From positions 1-17,855 of the forward strand of contig UQTI01000061.1 in NCBI GenBank assembly GCA_900543975.1: 17,855 bases of DNA, in the 5' to 3' direction. Made by a program: the position numbers and the translations under genes. This DNA comes from an uncultured Prevotella sp. (lineage in GTDB: Bacteria; Bacteroidota; Bacteroidia; Bacteroidales; Bacteroidaceae). Below are positions 14,921 to 17,855 of the stretch, piece after piece; within the stretch, counting starts at the first letter, position 1, and every line of letters begins with the position of its first letter. The notes beneath the pieces were generated by a model, which was not told the DNA's origin, did not search any database, and worked only from the letters and a program-made list of their open reading frames with translations.

Positions 14921-15019
14921 TCAGTGAGTTGCAGCAGATGGTGGAACAATTTCAAGATCGTCACCAAGAAACGATGATGACCCCAAGGACTTTGCTACCT
15001 GTTCGGCATATTGTTCCAT
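14921..15019 (-). CDS. Possible 32-aa ORF before the terminator
   Basis: The ATG at 15019 is part of the end of repeat copy A (ATGGAACAA). The frame reads MEQYAEQVAKSLG, then SSSFLGDDLEIVPPSAATH, and stops about 25 nt before the terminator stem. Composition is protein-like, but the opposite strand is open too. It may be a gene remnant. I recognise no family. Confidence 0.2.
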   Translation of the reverse strand: MEQYAEQVAKSLGSSSFLGDDLEIVPPSAATH

Positions 15020-15171
15020 TTCATGGCACGTTTTCTCGCCATGGCAAAGTTCAAGCAAGCTTAGCTCTGCTCATTTGGCTTAACGAAAACGTTCTATTTC
15101 ATAGCACCTTTTCTCGCCATGGCAAAGCTCAAGCAAGCTTGGCTCTGCTCATCTGGCTTAACGAAAACGTT
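15014..15171 (-). repeat. Structured dispersed repeat, tandem copies A and B (78-bp period)
   Basis: Copy B (about 15092-15171) and copy A (about 15014-15091) are head-to-tail on the minus strand with a 78-bp period, and both match copy C at 6693-6775. The H2 hairpin lies at 15126-15144 in B and 15048-15066 in A. H3 (CATGGC/GCCATG) is perfect in A and has one G-U pair in B. They lie downstream of the 59-aa gene within the same presumed transcript. The repeat also keeps a frame open on the plus strand, which I judge incidental. Confidence 0.88.
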
Positions 15172-15212
15172 CGTTATTAAAATTCTTTTTGGAAAAACGT
15201 GAAATAAAGTTG

Positions 15213-15392
15213 TTAGTCATTCCAAATGAATCCACCATCGCCGGTGTCCGGTTCGTCATCTTCGTCGGCAATATGTTCAACAGAATCGACTTCGTTGATA
15301 TTATAAAGCGATACTGTTTTCATTTGGCACAAAGCATCATCATTATATATTTTTATATTAATGATTATCGGTTTTATATATTCCTTTTTCAT
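15213..15392 (-). CDS. 59-aa Bacteroidales small peptide, MKKxYxxP type
   Basis: This short gene starts 11 nt after the LRR gene's stop. The product begins MKKEYIKPIIINIKIYNDD, has ALCQ near residue 20, and then an acidic half (ADEDDEPDTGDGG) ending FIWND. From memory, Bacteroidales genomes hold many unnamed peptides of 50-90 aa with this plan: a basic MKKxYxxP start, a short hydrophobic patch, a small LC/LA-x-S-like motif, and an acidic, aromatic end. Their function is unknown to me. There is no true signal peptide. A second in-frame ATG at 15323 would give only 36 aa and lose the conserved start. Tight spacing behind the LRR gene implies co-transcription. Confidence 0.75.
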   Translation of the reverse strand: MKKEYIKPIIINIKIYNDDALCQMKTVSLYNINEVDSVEHIADEDDEPDTGDGGFIWND

Positions 15393-15403
15393 TGTTGCTT
15401 TTT

Positions 15404-17806
15404 TTATTTGACTACATATTTTTTTCCATTCACGACATAAATGCCCTTTGACAGATTATTCAGATCGGCGGCATTGTTTTTCACAAGCACTCCGCTGATG
15501 CTATAAACTTTGCCAGAAGTGTCTCTATTCAAGTCATCTACCTTTACTGTTTCTATAGGAGTGATACAACTATCATCAAACAAACTTAAAGAAAGTTCAT
15601 GAGCTTCCGAGTTACTCTTATTTGTTTTATGAAACCACCCACTGAACCCACGGATACCGTATTTTTTATCAGCTGTATAGGGATAGAGTTTCATGCCGTT
15701 TTTGGACTGCTGAAAGAAATAATCTTCGGTTGTTATTCTACCTTCTGATTCCCCCACAGTGCCCGTGCACTGAACAAGAGAACCTCTAAGCACATAATCA
15801 TCATAGGATGCCTTACCTGCAAATGGTATCGCATCAGTATTCACTTGACCATCAAAATCCTTTACCTGCTTTAACATTTGCTCAGCAGTATATGTTGTAG
15901 GCGTCCAATCCCCATCATTTCCACTTTCTCCTTTTGCAGACCAGCGGTAGTTCAAATCAACATTTCTAAACGTATAAACACCATCTTGTGCAATATCTTC
16001 TTTTCTCATCTTAACAAGGAATGTCTCACCTAAATCAAGCGGATACTCATCAAAATTGGTGTAATGGAGAAACATGAAAGTCTTACCCTCTCGCCAATAG
16101 CCGCGGTATACACCCATTGTGAAATCACCACTATTAGCCTCGCTATCATTATTATTGGTAAGCCCATTCACTATGATGCGTGCATTGCAAGCCTGTTTGG
16201 TTCTATACCCTTCACCCCACTTACTACAATATCTGTTATTCACTCCAAAAGGCAGACAAATGGTGTTCCAACCCACCTTAAGGTTTCTGTGCAATCTTAC
16301 TATCGCATGTTGCTGCGGCACATTATTATATTCTTTTTGAGTACTATATAGGTCTTTTGTGAGAAGACGCTGAAACTCAGACCCATCATTCATATAGGTC
16401 AAAAAACCAGTTTTCTCAGTTTCCTCCCATCCTTTTGCAGCATTTTCAAAGATTACAGTTGTCATATTTGGATCCAGCCCATCAAACACTCTTTTATTTG
16501 TAATTCCTGCATATTCGTCCGTTTCCCCTTGTAGGCACTTAGGAGCCTTCACACAGTTCACTGTGATAGTTTTCAACTTTATTTTAGCATCACCAGAAGA
16601 AGCAAATGCACCATCTCCTATTTCAGTAAACTCTGCAGGAATATTCAAATCGGTAAAAGAACAAACATTTTTATTCGGATCTGATCCATCATGTCCATCT
16701 TGTCCGTTGCAGCCATAAAACAGATAAGCAGGAATCTTCTTTATTTCCCCATAGACTGCATAATTCTGTAACACACCATTAACAAATTCGTTGGTCATGG
16801 ATCGACAGTCACCAAATACACCAGTTCCAAGATAGGTTATCTTAGCATTATCCAAGTTTAAGGTATGCAACTGTTCGCAGCGTCTGAATGCTTGAGAACC
16901 AATCTCCAAGCTGCCATTTCCTTGAATATTCAGTCCGGTAACTTTCACTCGATTATAAAAAGCCTGACTTCCTATTTTCGTTACTGAGCTGGGTATCTCA
17001 ATAGCTATATTATGGCCTGCTACTTTGTCAGAGAAATAACCACGATGATCGTTATCTGCGTAAAAAGCATTGTCTTTTATCTCTGTAACATTCTTTATCA
17101 AACGGTTTATATATTTGGTACTCAAGCTACAACAATTGGAAAACATAAATTTTCCAACTCTATTCAGCAAGAGTTTTTTATCCTTTACCGCATCATCTGT
17201 TATATCTACTTGCTTCTCACCGCTCCATATAGTTATTTTTTTCAGTTTACCAGCATTAGCGAAATACCTAATACCATGATCATCCCCACTTCCTACATTC
17301 ATACCATCTTTAGGCAATTCCAACTCTTCAACATTATCCATATACATGAAATAGCTATCATCATTATATGAATCACATATATACTCGCGCAATCCGAGAT
17401 ATTTGATGTGCCCACGTATCTGCTTCCACGCTGTATAATATTCAGCTCCCTCCATTATGTTTAATTGTCCATTTAGACCTCTTCCTTTCCCATTGGCAAA
17501 TTCAATACCCCAAATTTTATCCAGATCTACCTCATGATTGGCGTTTTGCAATGTATATTCTTTAATGCCATTCCCATGCCCATCACCTTCATCCTTTACA
17601 GTCTTTCCATCAATAAGATCTTTCAGTCCGTTAACATAAACTTTTTTAACATTATCATAGCTTACCTCAATATAATTAGACCATTCTTCCAACTGACCAT
17701 TATTATTGTAAAGCCGGATTTTGTAGAAATAATTGTCCGCTGAAGCCTGTATCAAGCACAAAGCGAGCAAGATCATTGATAAAAGTATTTTTTTCTTCAT
17801 ATCCAT
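15404..17806 (-). CDS. BspA-like leucine-rich repeat surface protein with T9SS-type sorting tail
   Basis: This 800-aa exported protein probably mediates surface binding. Residues 1-23 are a signal peptide (KKKILLSMILLALCLIQASA). Residues about 215-420 hold irregular BspA/TpLRR-type repeats, seen in EIPSSVTKIGSQAF, SLEIGSQAFRRCEQLHTLNL, YLGTGVFGDC and IPAEFTEIGDGAF. A domain around 500-530 has the KVGWNTICLPF signature common in Prevotella surface proteins. The last about 45 residues (VYSISGVLV, LSKGIYVVNGKKYVVK) match a type A T9SS sorting domain. The start at 17806 or two codons later gives the same signal peptide. The gene is clearly AT-richer than the housekeeping genes. No clear promoter is seen in the 49 bp to the window end. 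The 59-aa gene follows after 11 nt. Confidence 0.88.
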   Translation of the reverse strand: MDMKKKILLSMILLALCLIQASADNYFYKIRLYNNNGQLEEWSNYIEVSYDNVKKVYVNGLKDLIDGKTVKDEGDGHGNGIKEYTLQNANHEVDLDKIWGIEFANGKGRGLNGQLNIMEGAEYYTAWKQIRGHIKYLGLREYICDSYNDDSYFMYMDNVEELELPKDGMNVGSGDDHGIRYFANAGKLKKITIWSGEKQVDITDDAVKDKKLLLNRVGKFMFSNCCSLSTKYINRLIKNVTEIKDNAFYADNDHRGYFSDKVAGHNIAIEIPSSVTKIGSQAFYNRVKVTGLNIQGNGSLEIGSQAFRRCEQLHTLNLDNAKITYLGTGVFGDCRSMTNEFVNGVLQNYAVYGEIKKIPAYLFYGCNGQDGHDGSDPNKNVCSFTDLNIPAEFTEIGDGAFASSGDAKIKLKTITVNCVKAPKCLQGETDEYAGITNKRVFDGLDPNMTTVIFENAAKGWEETEKTGFLTYMNDGSEFQRLLTKDLYSTQKEYNNVPQQHAIVRLHRNLKVGWNTICLPFGVNNRYCSKWGEGYRTKQACNARIIVNGLTNNNDSEANSGDFTMGVYRGYWREGKTFMFLHYTNFDEYPLDLGETFLVKMRKEDIAQDGVYTFRNVDLNYRWSAKGESGNDGDWTPTTYTAEQMLKQVKDFDGQVNTDAIPFAGKASYDDYVLRGSLVQCTGTVGESEGRITTEDYFFQQSKNGMKLYPYTADKKYGIRGFSGWFHKTNKSNSEAHELSLSLFDDSCITPIETVKVDDLNRDTSGKVYSISGVLVKNNAADLNNLSKGIYVVNGKKYVVK

Positions 17807-17855
17807 AATTCCGCAACACTATTATTAATTAAACTTTTTAAGTTCCTGAGCAACA

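Noticed and set aside
14896..15180. A 94-codon plus-strand frame containing a repeated FHGTFSRHGK...LIWLNENV segment.
   Set aside because: The repetition is explained by the 78-bp structured repeat, whose length is a multiple of three. The frame crosses the terminator region, has no start signal, and opposes the likely transcript.

Overview
The window looks like a chromosomal stretch of a Prevotella-like member of the Bacteroidales. Four signs support this. Promoters resemble the Bacteroidetes consensus (TTTG, about 19 bp, TAnnTTTG) and starts mostly lack a Shine-Dalgarno. Two large exported proteins end in type IX secretion (T9SS) sorting-like tails. One surface protein is of the BspA leucine-rich type. 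The housekeeping proteins (ParE, YbeY, DUF3109, THUMP-like methyltransferase) have the Bacteroidetes form.

Layout: 1-530 is non-coding, with a GC-rich double hairpin and an imperfect tandem repeat that forms the leader of the first gene. 531-3716 (+) encodes a 1061-aa exported adhesin-like protein with three choice-of-anchor J modules. 3717-4020 lies between convergent genes and holds two adjacent, unrelated arrays that both have an exact 22-bp period. 4021-5465 (-) carries DUF3109 and ung. 5579-6463 (+) is a coaD-ybeY pair. 6464-7387 is a long, mostly non-coding stretch with a structured dispersed repeat, a doubtful 78-aa ORF, a 21-bp array and a terminator. 7388-12314 (-) reads in transcription order as a YghO-like acyltransferase, parE and an S41 protease. 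12429-14790 (-) holds a VanX-like dipeptidase followed by a THUMP-like methyltransferase. 14791-17806 (-) holds a BspA-like LRR surface protein, then, 11 nt after its stop, a 59-aa gene of the MKKxYxxP type that is easy to miss, then two tandem copies of the structured repeat and a strong terminator.

The core genes cover DNA repair (ung), CoA synthesis (coaD), rRNA maturation (ybeY), chromosome decatenation (parE), envelope proteolysis (S41) and D-Ala-D-Ala turnover (VanX-like). The two outer blocks make secreted surface proteins.

The least explained material is intergenic. (1) A 78-bp repeat is present three times. It folds into up to three hairpins, and substitutions between copies are compensatory in the central hairpin, so it probably acts as RNA. 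(2) A heptamer repeat, GAATTTT, supplies the stop codons of both ung and parE. (3) The LRR gene, small peptide gene and structured repeats form one apparent transcript. All family names come from reading motifs; no database search was run.
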